Below are positions 1 to 8,703 of a stretch of 64,000 nt of DNA, one piece after another (positions within the stretch are counted from its first letter, which is position 1; each line of letters begins with the position of its first letter). Position numbers and translations under genes: made by a program. The stretch is from Mycobacterium sp. 1274761.0. Lineage in GTDB: Bacteria; Actinomycetota; Actinomycetes; Mycobacteriales; Mycobacteriaceae. The DNA is taken from NCBI RefSeq assembly GCF_001668615.1, contig NZ_LZMC01000082.1, forward strand, positions 30,857 to 94,856. Direction: 5' to 3'. Under the pieces are notes generated by a model. That model was not told the DNA's origin. It ran no database searches and was given only the letters and a program-made list of their open reading frames with translations.

Positions 1-206
1 GTCTGCGGGTGGTGACCACCGACGGTCGGTTGGTGGGCAACGTCGCCGAAGTTCTGCACACCGCCGCGGGGGAGTTGCTGTCGGTGACCACGGAGGCCGG
101 TGCCGAAGTGCTGGTGCCGTTCGTCAGCGCGATCGTCACCGACGTCTCCCTACAGACTCAGACCATCGAGATCGACCCGCCCGAGGGTCTTCTGGAGCTG
201 GGCTGA
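1..206 (+). CDS. rimM: Ribosome maturation factor RimM (C-terminal part)
   Basis: RimM binds the 30S head and helps mature 16S rRNA. Only the last ~68 codons are present, and the frame is open from base 3 to the TGA at 204-206. The visible part is the PRC-barrel domain: a VGNVAEV strand, then VLVPFV and a final [11 protein letters not shown], which are typical of the RimM C-terminus. It lies 4 nt upstream of trmD, the usual rpsP-rimM-trmD order of mycobacteria. The identification rests on the short domain plus this context. The 5' end is outside the window. Confidence 0.9.
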   Translation, partial: LRVVTTDGRLVGNVAEVLHTAAGELLSVTTEAGAEVLVPFVSAIVTDVSLQTQTIEIDPPEGLLELG

Positions 207-210
207 CGTC

Positions 211-894
211 ATGCTCATCGACGTGGTGACGATCTTCCCCGACTACCTTGACCCGCTCCGACAGTCGTTGCCGGGCAAGGCAATCGAGGCGGGTATCGCC
301 GAAGTCCGGGTGCATGACCTGCGGCGGTGGACTCACGACGTGCACCGCTCGGTCGACGACTCGCCGTACGGCGGCGGTCCCGGAATGGTGATGAAGGCGC
401 CGGTGTGGGGTGAGGCACTCGACGAAATATGTTCGCAGGAAACACTTCTGGTCGTTCCCACCCCGGCGGGCAGATTGTTCACGCAAGCGACCGCCCAGCG
501 CTGGGCCGGCGACGCGCACCTGGTCTTCGCGTGCGGGCGCTACGAGGGCATCGATCAACGTGTGATCGACGATGCCGCGCGGCGGATGCGCGTCGAAGAG
601 GTGTCCATCGGTGACTACGTGCTGCCCGGCGGTGAATCCGCGGCCCTGGTGATGATCGAGGCCGTCGTGCGCCTGCTTCCCGATGTGCTCGGCAATCCCG
701 AGTCACACCAACAGGATTCGCACTCGGACGGTCTCCTGGAAGGACCGAGCTACACCAGGCCGCCCAGCTGGCGCGGTCTGGACGTGCCTGACGTGCTGTT
801 GTCCGGAGACCACGCCAAAATCGCGGCGTGGCGCCGGGAACAGGCGCTGGCGCGCACCAGGGAACGCCGCCCCGATCTGCTGGGAGAGAATTAG
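211..894 (+). CDS. trmD: tRNA (guanine-N1-)-methyltransferase TrmD
   Basis: TrmD methylates N1 of G37 in tRNAs, using S-adenosylmethionine bound in a trefoil-knot (SPOUT) fold. The 227-aa product starts [13 protein letters not shown]. It carries the conserved [21 protein letters not shown] and [11 protein letters not shown] segments that form the active site and SAM knot. The ATG at 211 is chosen because the family begins exactly there; an upstream open extension reads through rimM and is not used. The gene is probably co-transcribed with rimM. Its TAG stop overlaps the TAA of the convergent lipoprotein gene, so there is no intergenic space between them. Confidence 0.97.
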   Translation: MLIDVVTIFPDYLDPLRQSLPGKAIEAGIAEVRVHDLRRWTHDVHRSVDDSPYGGGPGMVMKAPVWGEALDEICSQETLLVVPTPAGRLFTQATAQRWAGDAHLVFACGRYEGIDQRVIDDAARRMRVEEVSIGDYVLPGGESAALVMIEAVVRLLPDVLGNPESHQQDSHSDGLLEGPSYTRPPSWRGLDVPDVLLSGDHAKIAAWRREQALARTRERRPDLLGEN

Positions 895-1784
895 ATCTTC
901 CCGCCAGGGAACATCGTCTTGACGGCTTGGGTGATGGTCGCGCGGGCGTCCGCCTCGTCGTCTGGTTCCAGCGAGGCGATCGCCATCACATACCGATGGT
1001 CGGCGCCGATCACGCCGGTGGACACATGCAATTGATTGGCGCCGTCCCAGCAGCAGAACCAGCCCTGTTTGACCGCGACCGGCTCGGCGTAGAGGCCCTC
1101 TGGAATGCCGAATCGCTGCGGGTAGCCATCGCTTCCCGTCGGTGTGGACTGCGCGAGGTTACCGACGATGATGTTGGCCTGCTCGGCCGGCAGGCCGCCG
1201 GTGCCGTCGAGCAGCATGTCGTAGTAGCGGACCAGATCGCTTGCAGTGCTTAGTGTCACGTCCCAGTGCCCGTTGTACGGCGCAGTCGTGCCTTTGAGGC
1301 CGTACCGCGCGACGACGCGGCTGATAATCGCGTTGCCCCCGCTGCGGTCCCAGAAGATCTGCGCCGCGCTGTCGTCGGAGGACCGCAGCATGACCTCGAG
1401 GGATTTACGGTCGGCCGGTGACAGCTGCGTCTGTCCCTTGGATACCTGCAGCAGCAGATCGTCGGCGATGAACACCTTCACCACCGACGCGATCGGAAAC
1501 GGCGTGTTGTCCGCGTTGGAAACGATCTGGCCGCTGTTGCGGTCCATGACGACGCTCTCGATGTCGGCTCCGGTCTTGGCGGCCTCGGCGATCGCCTGAC
1601 GGGTGCGCGACTCGAGACCGTCGAAGGTCGCGGCCGGCGGGGCGGCCGGCGGGGCGACGGTCACTTGCGGCGGCGGCGGTGATTTCGGTGGCGTGCCGTA
1701 CACCCGTGCCTCACAGCCCACCAGCAGCGCCGCACACACGAGGGCTGCGATCGCGGTCACCCCACTTGCCCGCCGCCGACGCAT
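891..1784 (-). CDS. lppW: Lipoprotein with beta-lactamase-like fold, LppW copy A
   Basis: A predicted secreted lipoprotein of 297 aa. It has an Arg-rich n-region, a hydrophobic stretch and a lipobox LVGC with Cys24, then a Pro-rich linker and a serine-hydrolase/class A beta-lactamase-like domain. The SxxK motif is Ser100-Val-Val-Lys103 and an SDD motif lies at 136-138; a KQG sequence may stand where KTG usually is. LppW occupies this place beside trmD and rplS in M. tuberculosis. ATG 1784 is preferred over GTG 1796 because an AGGAGG lies just upstream of it. Substrate is unknown; a true beta-lactamase role is not shown. The neighbouring gene is a second copy. Confidence 0.85.
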   Translation of the reverse strand: MRRRRASGVTAIAALVCAALLVGCEARVYGTPPKSPPPPQVTVAPPAAPPAATFDGLESRTRQAIAEAAKTGADIESVVMDRNSGQIVSNADNTPFPIASVVKVFIADDLLLQVSKGQTQLSPADRKSLEVMLRSSDDSAAQIFWDRSGGNAIISRVVARYGLKGTTAPYNGHWDVTLSTASDLVRYYDMLLDGTGGLPAEQANIIVGNLAQSTPTGSDGYPQRFGIPEGLYAEPVAVKQGWFCCWDGANQLHVSTGVIGADHRYVMAIASLEPDDEADARATITQAVKTMFPGGKI

Positions 1785-1885
1785 ACCCCTCCTCACACAA
1801 CGAGCGAAAACCTCAAGCCGGCGTAACGGGGCCTCGTCGCCGCACCGCCCGCCGGCAATACCAACCCAGCCTAATACGCGCCGGG

Positions 1886-2818
1886 CTAGACCCGCCCGCC
1901 AGGAAACATCGTCCTGACCGCCTGCGTGATGGTCGCGCGTGCGGCCTCGTCACTTGTCGGTTGATCGGATGCGATTGCCATCACATAGCGGTGGTCGGAC
2001 CCGATGACCCCAGTCGACAGGTGCATCCAATCGGAGCCGATGCAACACATCCAGCCCTGTTTCACCGCGACGGACTCGGCATAGAGACCATCGGGGATGC
2101 CGAATCGCTGCGGGTAGACGCCGCCGGGCATCATGCCGTCAATCCCCACGGGCGCGGATTGCGCCAGGTTGTCGACGATCATCTCGGCCTTGTCCTTCGG
2201 CAGCCCGCCGGCGCCGGAGAGCATCATCGCGTAGTAGCGCACGAGATCATCGGCGGTGCTGATCGTGTTGAACCACCGGCCGTTGCCCGGCGGCCTGGTG
2301 CCGGCGAGGCCGTAGCGGGCCGCGACCCGGGTGACGATCGCGCTGCCGCCCCCGCGGTTCCAGAACCCCTCGGCGGCGCTGTCGTCGGAATTGCGCAGCA
2401 TCGATTCGAACATCTTCTGGTCGTCCGGAGACAGCGGCGGACCGTGCAGCAGCAGGTCGTCGGCGATGAACAGCTTGACCACCGAGGCAATAGCGATGCC
2501 CCTGCCGTTGCCGTTGGTCACCCGCCGTCCCGTCGAACGGTCCAGCACGACCGCGGTGAGGTCGGCCCCCTTGGCCGCGGCCTCGGTCGTCGCCCGCATG
2601 ACGCGCTTCTCGAGGCCGGTGAAGCCGGACGCGGGTTCATCGGGTGCGGCTTCGGGCAGGGGCGCCAACGGGCCCTGCGGGGCGATCACGGTCAGCTGCG
2701 GCGCTTCGGGGCTCACCGGTGGTGGCGAGCCGTAGGAACGGGCCTCGCAAGCGGTCAGGACGAGTCCCACGGAGGCCATTGAGACCACCGCGACCAGCCT
2801 CGACGGCCGCCGACGCAT
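1886..2818 (-). CDS. lppW: Lipoprotein with beta-lactamase-like fold, LppW copy B
   Basis: A 310-aa paralog of the gene just downstream, with the same architecture. The lipobox is LTAC (Cys24), followed by a Pro/Ala-rich linker, SxxK at Ser112-Lys115, SDDSA, and a C-terminal half with the same CEARxYG start and FPGG-type end. Compared with copy A it has an extra short loop around its MMPGG sequence. ATG 2818 is chosen because GGAGG sits 5-7 nt upstream; ATG 2833 would extend it by five residues. The two genes are in the same orientation about 100 bp apart. Which copy is the true LppW ortholog cannot be told by eye. Confidence 0.85.
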   Translation of the reverse strand: MRRRPSRLVAVVSMASVGLVLTACEARSYGSPPPVSPEAPQLTVIAPQGPLAPLPEAAPDEPASGFTGLEKRVMRATTEAAAKGADLTAVVLDRSTGRRVTNGNGRGIAIASVVKLFIADDLLLHGPPLSPDDQKMFESMLRNSDDSAAEGFWNRGGGSAIVTRVAARYGLAGTRPPGNGRWFNTISTADDLVRYYAMMLSGAGGLPKDKAEMIVDNLAQSAPVGIDGMMPGGVYPQRFGIPDGLYAESVAVKQGWMCCIGSDWMHLSTGVIGSDHRYVMAIASDQPTSDEAARATITQAVRTMFPGGRV

Positions 2819-3051
2819 ATGTATCCTCCACATTGTCGGTGAGTGATTCAGGCTTCGGAAACGGTCGATACCCGCCTGCCCGTCGAGCCTAACCGCTGTG
2901 CAGCGATCATGCGGCGGCCCACGATTTCACTGCATGCGGCCCTATCTGGCACAATTGACCAGTTGTCTGAGCGAGGCGCGGACCCGGCAGGTCTGTCCGC
3001 CGCAGGCCCGCCGATTGCGCGAAAACGTTAACTGCTAAGGAAGAGTCACCG

Positions 3052-3393
3052 ATGAACACGCTGGATTTCGTCGATCAGTCGTCGTTGCGCGACGACATTC
3101 CGGACTTCAGCGCCGGCGACACCGTCAACGTGCACGTGAAGGTCATCGAGGGCGCCAAGGAGCGCATCCAGGTCTTCAAGGGTGTCGTGCTGCGCCGTCA
3201 GGGCGGTGGTATCCGCGAGACTTTCACCGTGCGCAAGGAAAGCTACGGCGTCGGCGTGGAGCGCACCTTCCCCGTGCACTCGCCGAACATCGACCACATC
3301 GACGTCGTGACCCGTGGTGACGTGCGTCGCGCCAAGCTCTACTACCTGCGCGAACTTCGTGGCAAGAAGGCGAAGATCAAGGAAAAGCGCTGA
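3052..3393 (+). CDS. rplS: 50S ribosomal protein L19
   Basis: Structural protein at the 30S-50S interface of the ribosome. The 113-aa product matches the family in length and in the motifs [34 protein letters not shown] and [15 protein letters not shown]. The ATG at 3052 follows an AAGGAAGAG ribosome-binding site. The 230 bp upstream (2819-3051), shared with the divergent lipoprotein gene, should hold the promoter, but I could not identify convincing -10/-35 elements. lepB follows on the same strand. Confidence 0.98.
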   Translation: MNTLDFVDQSSLRDDIPDFSAGDTVNVHVKVIEGAKERIQVFKGVVLRRQGGGIRETFTVRKESYGVGVERTFPVHSPNIDHIDVVTRGDVRRAKLYYLRELRGKKAKIKEKR

Positions 3394-3457
3394 CGTCGCG
3401 CCAGACTCGACGCCATCTTTCGATGGTCGTCAGAGGCGTCGTGGATACGCTGTTGCC

Positions 3458-4318
3458 GTGAGCGGACCCACGGACTCCCCAGACCCCTCATCCGAGCGCA
3501 CGCTCGACGACGACGCCCCGGCCGCGGTTGAACCGCATGCCGACGAGGCCGACGAGGCGTCCGCAGTCACCGACAAGTCGGAGCGCAAACGGGGAGCGTT
3601 GCGCGAAGCCGTCATTCTGGTGGTGATCGCGGTCGGGCTGTACTACCTGATGCTGACGTTCATCGCCCGGCCCTATCTGATCCCGTCGGAGTCGATGGAG
3701 CCCACGTTGCACGGCTGCGCCGGTTGCGTGGGGGACCGCATCATGGTCGACAAGCTGACCTATCGATTCTCCGAGCCCAAACCGGGCGACGTGATCGTGT
3801 TCAAGGGCCCGCCGAACTGGAATGCCGGCTATAAGTCGATCCGCTCCGACAACCCCGCGGTGCGGTGGGTGCAGAACGCGTTATCGTTCGTCGGTTTCGT
3901 CCCGCCGGACGAGAACGACCTGGTCAAGAGGGTGATCGCGACGGGCGGGCAGACCGTCGAATGCCGTCAGAGCACCGGCCTGACCGTGGATGGGAAGCCG
4001 CTGAAAGAGCCCTACCTCGACCTGCAGACGATGAACGTGCCCGACCCCGACAAGTACCGCTGCTTCGGATTCGAATTCGGACCGGTGAAGGTGCCCGACG
4101 GGCGGGTCTGGGTGATGGGCGACAACCGCACTCATTCGGCCGACTCGCGGGTGCACTGCGCCGACAACGTCGCCGACTTCCAGAGCGGAATCAAATGCAC
4201 CGGCGACCCCAATGCCGGCACCGTTCCGCTGAGCAATGTGATCGGAAAGGCGCGGTTCATCGCCTGGCCGCCATCGCGATGGGGTGGGGTTAGCTCGGTG
4301 GATCCGCAGACGCAATAA
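3458..4318 (+). CDS. lepB: Signal peptidase I
   Basis: Membrane-bound serine protease that removes signal peptides from exported preproteins. The 286-aa product has an acidic cytoplasmic N-terminus (about residues 1-45), one membrane segment (about 48-70) and the extracytoplasmic catalytic domain. The catalytic Ser79 is in PSESMEPTL, the Lys general base is near residue 157 in LVKRVIATGG, and the GDNRTHSADSR box follows. The GTG at 3458 is chosen because the frame upstream of it only reads through rplS. An insertion with a Cys pair (HGCAGCVGD) sits after the active-site serine. Part of the rplS-lepB-rnhB run of mycobacteria. Confidence 0.95.
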   Translation: MSGPTDSPDPSSERTLDDDAPAAVEPHADEADEASAVTDKSERKRGALREAVILVVIAVGLYYLMLTFIARPYLIPSESMEPTLHGCAGCVGDRIMVDKLTYRFSEPKPGDVIVFKGPPNWNAGYKSIRSDNPAVRWVQNALSFVGFVPPDENDLVKRVIATGGQTVECRQSTGLTVDGKPLKEPYLDLQTMNVPDPDKYRCFGFEFGPVKVPDGRVWVMGDNRTHSADSRVHCADNVADFQSGIKCTGDPNAGTVPLSNVIGKARFIAWPPSRWGGVSSVDPQTQ

Positions 4319-4364
4319 GTTGGGGTGTGCGATGAGCGTGCTGCGCGAAGAGGAGACGTCCTAA

Positions 4365-5141
4365 TTGCCGGCGACATGGCCGCCGCGAACGGTGATCCGG
4401 AAGTCCGCCGGGCTTCGCACCCTGGAGTCGGCGCTGTACCGGTCGGGGCTCGGCCCGGTGGCGGGAGTCGACGAGGTCGGTCGCGGCGCCTGCGCAGGAC
4501 CGCTGGTGGTCGCCGCCTGTGTGCTCGGGCCCAACCGGCTGGAGAGCCTCGCCGCGCTCGACGACTCCAAGAAGCTCACCGAGAAGGAACGCGAGCGGCT
4601 GTTCCCGCTGATTAGGCGCTACGCGCTGGCCTATCACGTGGTGTTCATCCCGTCGACCGAGGTGGACCGCCGCGGGGTGCATGTGGCCAACATCGAGGGG
4701 ATGCGCAGGGCGATCGCGGGCCTGTCGGTTCGACCGGGCTACGTGCTCAGCGACGGCTTCCGCGTTCCGGGGCTGCCCGCGCCGTCGCTGCCGGTCGTCG
4801 GAGGTGACGCCGCCGCGGCCTGCATCGCCGCCGCCAGCGTGCTCGCCAAGGTCAGCCGCGACCGGCTGATGGTCAAGATGGAGGCCGAACACCCAGGCTA
4901 CGGGTTCGCCGACCACAAGGGCTACAGCACACCGGCCCACGGCGCGGCATTGGCTCGGCTCGGGCCCTGTAGCCAGCACCGATACTCGTTTATCAATGTC
5001 CGCCGCGTGGCCAGCCCGCTGGAGCCGACTGGAACCAAGCTGGTGGCCGAACTGGCTGGTGACATCCATACCGGACCCGCGCGGCGAAGTGGGGTAGGAG
5101 AGAATGGTTCTAACCGCAACGAAGGACTGCTGAAGCGATGA
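4365..5141 (+). CDS. rnhB: Ribonuclease HII
   Basis: RNase HII cleaves the RNA strand of RNA/DNA hybrids and nicks at single ribonucleotides misincorporated in DNA. The 258-aa protein has the catalytic acidic motif [14 protein letters not shown], the DDSKKL segment and the later YVLSDGFR and AKVSRDR motifs. A TTG start at 4365 is proposed because AGGAG lies 10 nt upstream and the product then begins like mycobacterial RNase HII ([13 protein letters not shown]). The stop overlaps the next start by 4 nt (ATGA), so translation is likely coupled. Confidence 0.93.
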   Translation: MPATWPPRTVIRKSAGLRTLESALYRSGLGPVAGVDEVGRGACAGPLVVAACVLGPNRLESLAALDDSKKLTEKERERLFPLIRRYALAYHVVFIPSTEVDRRGVHVANIEGMRRAIAGLSVRPGYVLSDGFRVPGLPAPSLPVVGGDAAAACIAAASVLAKVSRDRLMVKMEAEHPGYGFADHKGYSTPAHGAALARLGPCSQHRYSFINVRRVASPLEPTGTKLVAELAGDIHTGPARRSGVGENGSNRNEGLLKR

Positions 5142-5443
5142 GTGCCGAAGATCTCGAGAAGTATGAAACCGAGATGGAACTCTCGCTGTACCGCGAATAT
5201 AAGGACATCGTGGGCCAGTTCAGCTACGTCGTGGAAACCGAGCGGCGGTTCTATCTGGCAAACAGCGTCGAGATGGTGCCGCGCAACGCCGACGGCGAGG
5301 TGTACTTCGAGTTGCGCCTGGCCGACGCCTGGGTCTGGGACATGTACCGCCCGGCCCGGTTTGTCAAACAGGTGCGGGTGATCACGTTCAAGGACGTGAA
5401 CATCGAAGAGGTGGAGAAGCCTGAACTGCGGCTGCCCGAATAG
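5138..5443 (+). CDS. DUF2469 family protein (Rv2901c-like)
   Basis: A 101-aa acidic cytoplasmic protein of the actinobacterial DUF2469 family, always found after rnhB and of unknown function. It starts [14 protein letters not shown] and carries the family's aromatic-rich sequence [15 protein letters not shown] followed by [17 protein letters not shown]. There is no membrane segment or signal peptide. It overlaps rnhB by 4 nt. Its TAG stop abuts the TGA of the convergent methyltransferase gene, marking the end of the conserved housekeeping block. Confidence 0.93.
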   Translation: MSAEDLEKYETEMELSLYREYKDIVGQFSYVVETERRFYLANSVEMVPRNADGEVYFELRLADAWVWDMYRPARFVKQVRVITFKDVNIEEVEKPELRLPE

Positions 5444-6550
5444 TCACGGCTTGAAGCCGTACACCATCGACGTCGGGCCGATCAGGTGCCGGACCGTGAC
5501 GTCGCAGAATCCTCTGCCACGCAACATGGCCGCGCAGTCGGTGGTGGTGGCCTCGTAGCCGTCGCGGGTTTCGAGCATGATGTTCAGACTCGACAGCAGG
5601 CTGTGAAAGTGGTTCATTGACCGCCGCCATGTAGGCATCGCGTCATAAACGATCAAGGCTCCGCCGCCGGGAAGGGCGTCGAACGCGTGTGCCGCCAGGT
5701 CACACCGGTCCTGGTAGCTCTGGCCGTGGAAGACGTGACCGAACGACAGCACGTCGGCGCGGGGCAGGTCGTCGGTGAAGAAGTCGCCCGCGACGAAGGC
5801 GAGCCGGTCATCGAGCCCGAACGATTTCACGTAGTCGGTGAAGATCGGCTCGACAACCGGTAGGTCGAAGCCGATGCCGCGCAGATGCGAATGCGTCAGC
5901 GCGACCCGCACCGCCAACGCGCCCTGCGCACAACCCATGTCGGCGAACGTGGCAAACCGCTTCCACGGGAAACGGGCCGCCAGCATGGTGGCCTCGCCCG
6001 TCGAGATCCCCGTCATGCCGGACAGAAACGTCCTCAGCACCACTGGGTCTCGGTACAGCATGTCGAAGAACTTGTTCTCGCCCCGCTCCTCCTCCGCGGC
6101 GGGTACACCGGTCTCCAACAAGCCGTCCAGCCCTGCCCAGAGCTCGTAGAGACGCGTGCTCGACAGCTCCATCAGGCCGCCGATGTAGGTCGGCTTCTCG
6201 CGGTCCAGAAACATCGACGCGCGGAAGCTGTTCGAATACCGCCCCGCCTTGTCACGCCGGAGTAGCCCGCAGGCGACCAACGCCTCGAGCGCCGTCGGGG
6301 CGGCGCGCGGATGCCAGCCCAGCCGCTCGATCAACTCGTCGCCTGTCAGGGGCTCCAGCGCCAACAGTGTGAATATGCCCCGATGGACCGCGCTGAGGAT
6401 GAGCCGCGACGACCAGAACGCCATCCCGGCCTCGATGATCGCCTGCGGCCCGGCAAGCTTGCGCAGCGCCGGCCCCAGCAGCGTGTTCTGGAACGCGCGC
6501 ATCATCAGGCGCTCACGCCGGACATCCACGGTGGGTTTTTCAGTTGACAT
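5444..6550 (-). CDS. SAM-dependent methyltransferase, O-methyltransferase type
   Basis: A 368-aa protein with the two-part plan of small-molecule O-methyltransferases. The N-terminal winged-helix/dimerisation half is seen in TGDELIERLGW and ALEALVACGLL; the class I Rossmann half holds the SAM loop DMGCAQGALAV, GFDLPVVEPIF and FVAGDFF. The glycine-rich loop has Cys-Ala-Gln instead of the usual Gly-rich form. ATG 6550 is used because GGAGG precedes it. It is divergent from a CoA-transferase gene and begins an accessory block. The acceptor is unknown; natural-product or aromatic hydroxyl groups are usual for this family. Confidence 0.82.
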   Translation of the reverse strand: MSTEKPTVDVRRERLMMRAFQNTLLGPALRKLAGPQAIIEAGMAFWSSRLILSAVHRGIFTLLALEPLTGDELIERLGWHPRAAPTALEALVACGLLRRDKAGRYSNSFRASMFLDREKPTYIGGLMELSSTRLYELWAGLDGLLETGVPAAEEERGENKFFDMLYRDPVVLRTFLSGMTGISTGEATMLAARFPWKRFATFADMGCAQGALAVRVALTHSHLRGIGFDLPVVEPIFTDYVKSFGLDDRLAFVAGDFFTDDLPRADVLSFGHVFHGQSYQDRCDLAAHAFDALPGGGALIVYDAMPTWRRSMNHFHSLLSSLNIMLETRDGYEATTTDCAAMLRGRGFCDVTVRHLIGPTSMVYGFKP

Positions 6551-6685
6551 GGTCTTCCACCTCCGCATCGGGCGGCAGTCCTCATTGTGGTCCCGCGAGC
6601 CTGCCCACAGATCGGAATCCGGGGCGTTATTGCGATCTGGCCGCAGTCTCGCGGGACAGGGCACGGCGATTGATAGCTTGACCCG

Positions 6686-7891
6686 GTGAAGGTTTCCCCG
6701 AACGCGGCGCGACCACTGGCCGGGGTCAGGATCGTCGAGATCTCCAGCTTCGTCGCGGTGCCGTTGGCCGGTATGACGTTGGGGCAGCTCGGCGCCGAGG
6801 TGGTGCGGGTCGATCCGGTCGGCGGCGCCGCGGACTACCACCGCTGGCCGATCACCGCCGGCGGAACCAGCATTTACTGGGCGGGTCTGAACAAGGGCAA
6901 GCGTTCAGTCGCCGCCGATATCCGCTCGCCGGACGGTCAGCAGCTCGTGCAGCGGCTGATCGCCGACAGCGGCGTGCTGATCACGAACGTGGCCGGGCGC
7001 GAATGGCACTCCTACGACAAATTGAGGACGCTGCGGCCAGACTTGATCCACGTCGAGGTGTCCGGCCGCGCCGATGGCGGCACCGGTGTGGACTACACCG
7101 TCAACGCGGGCCTCGGATTTCCGATGGTGACCGGTCCGCCGGAGCTCGCCGCGCCGGTCAACCACGTGCTGCCGGCCTGGGACGTGTCGTGCGGGCTGTA
7201 TGCCGCGCTGTCGGTGGTCACCGCCTTGCGGCACCGTGACGCAACCGGCGAAGGGCAGCGGATCTCGATACCGCTGGAGAACGTCGCGCTGGCAACCGCG
7301 GGCAACCTCAGCTTCCTCACCGAGGTGATGGTCAATGGCGACACCCGCGAACGCATCGGCAACTCCATCTACGGCCAATACGGCCAAGAATTCGCCAGCA
7401 GCGACGGGGTGTCGTTCATGATCGTTGCGCTCACCAAGCGCCACTTCCACGATTTGACCGAGCTGACGGAGACCACGAAAGCCGTTGCGGTGCTTGGTGA
7501 AACGATCGGCGCCGATTTCACCGACGAAGGCGAGCGATACCGGCATCGCGAGGCACTGACGGGGCTGTTCGCCGAGTGGTTCTCGACGCATACCGGGCCC
7601 GAAATCACCGCGGCATTGTCGTCGACGTCGGTTCTGTGGGAGCGATACCGCACCTTCGCCGAGGTCGCCACAGACGAGCGGGTGACGGCCAACCCGCTGT
7701 TCACCCCGCTCGACCAACCGCGAATCGGCGAATACCTGGCGCCGGGCTTGCCGGTGTCGATCAACGGGGAGTATGTGAAGGCGGTGCCGGCCCCCGCATT
7801 GGGCGACGACACCGCCGGTGTACTGGCCGACTGGTTGGGTCTCAGCGAGGACGACGTGACGAAGCTCAGCGACGCGGGAACCGTCCGATGA
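6686..7891 (+). CDS. CaiB/BaiF family (class III) CoA-transferase
   Basis: A 401-aa enzyme expected to move CoA between carboxylic acids through an aspartyl-CoA intermediate. The N-terminus LAGVRIVEISSFVAVPLAGM, then LGAEVVRVDP, LNKGKRS and the central NAGLGFPMVTGPP region fit the family. The candidate catalytic Asp lies in the middle part and cannot be fixed without an alignment. The GTG start at 6686 follows the divergent methyltransferase promoter region. Its stop overlaps the thioesterase start by 4 nt, so a CoA ester handled here may be hydrolysed by the partner. Confidence 0.88.
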   Translation: MKVSPNAARPLAGVRIVEISSFVAVPLAGMTLGQLGAEVVRVDPVGGAADYHRWPITAGGTSIYWAGLNKGKRSVAADIRSPDGQQLVQRLIADSGVLITNVAGREWHSYDKLRTLRPDLIHVEVSGRADGGTGVDYTVNAGLGFPMVTGPPELAAPVNHVLPAWDVSCGLYAALSVVTALRHRDATGEGQRISIPLENVALATAGNLSFLTEVMVNGDTRERIGNSIYGQYGQEFASSDGVSFMIVALTKRHFHDLTELTETTKAVAVLGETIGADFTDEGERYRHREALTGLFAEWFSTHTGPEITAALSSTSVLWERYRTFAEVATDERVTANPLFTPLDQPRIGEYLAPGLPVSINGEYVKAVPAPALGDDTAGVLADWLGLSEDDVTKLSDAGTVR

Positions 7892-8703
7892 GCCGGCTGC
7901 TGGGACTGCTCGAGCTCGAATCGGGCGCCGATGATCACACGTTCATCGGCCCGGCCAGCGGGCCGGAGGGCAAGCGTGCCTTCGGCGGCCAATTCATGGC
8001 CCAGAGCCTGGCCGCCGCGTGCGCCACCGTCGAGAAGAACCGGCTGCCGACCAACATGCACCTGCAGTTCCTGCGCGGCGGGGCGGCCGGCGAGGCCGTC
8101 GAGTACACCGTCACGCCGGTCTTCGACGGTCGCACCGCCTCGGCGCGCCGGGTCGATTCGCGCCAGGGCGATCGGCTGCTGACGACGGCGTCGCTGTCGT
8201 TCGCGGTAGAGCTGCCCGGGCCCGAACACGGCCATCTGGAACGCATGCCGGGCGATCCCAACATGCTTCCGCAATCCGGGCCCGCAGGGCCCGCTCCGTC
8301 GATGCCGTTGGAGGAGTTGGACATCCGGATCGCCGACACCATCGCCAGCGGTGAGTTCGTGCGGCGATTCTGGTGGCGGGCCATGGTTCCGCTACCCGAT
8401 GACCTGATGATCCACACGCTTGTCGCGGTGTATGTGACCGACGTGTACATGATCGATCCGGCGTTGCAGGTGCATGGGCACTCGATGGAGGCCCGCACTC
8501 ATCGCAGCGGGACCACCGATTCGTCGATCTGGTTCCACCAGCCGGTCCGCGCCAACGAATGGAACCTGTTGGAGACCCGGTCGCCCGCCGCGGCGCGTGG
8601 GCGCGGTGTCGTGACGGGCCGTTTGGTGCGTACGGACGGCGTCATCGCCGCCACCTTGGTGCAGGAGGGTCTTATCGCAGAGCGGGGACCGGATCCGCAG
8701 TAG
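7888..8703 (+). CDS. Acyl-CoA thioesterase II (TesB-like)
   Basis: A 271-aa double hot-dog thioesterase that hydrolyses acyl-CoA to free acid and CoA. It shows the TesB features FGGQFMAQSLAAA near the N-terminus, DRLLTTASLSF in the middle, and a C-terminal hot dog with LMIHTLVA, HSMEARTHRSGTTDSS and WNLLETRSPAAARGRG. The ATG overlaps the stop of the CoA-transferase (ATGA), so the two are an operon. The last 32 nt overlap the 3' end of the convergent adenylation-acyltransferase gene. Confidence 0.9.
   Translation: MSRLLGLLELESGADDHTFIGPASGPEGKRAFGGQFMAQSLAAACATVEKNRLPTNMHLQFLRGGAAGEAVEYTVTPVFDGRTASARRVDSRQGDRLLTTASLSFAVELPGPEHGHLERMPGDPNMLPQSGPAGPAPSMPLEELDIRIADTIASGEFVRRFWWRAMVPLPDDLMIHTLVAVYVTDVYMIDPALQVHGHSMEARTHRSGTTDSSIWFHQPVRANEWNLLETRSPAAARGRGVVTGRLVRTDGVIAATLVQEGLIAERGPDPQ

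Noticed and set aside
1679..2782. A 367-codon plus-strand open frame over the lipoprotein genes
   Set aside because: No recognisable domain and no ribosome-binding site; antisense shadow of lppW copies.
3412..3426. CCATC-TTTC-GATGG hairpin after rplS as a terminator
   Set aside because: Short mixed stem without a T-run, and lepB follows closely on the same strand, so read-through is more likely.
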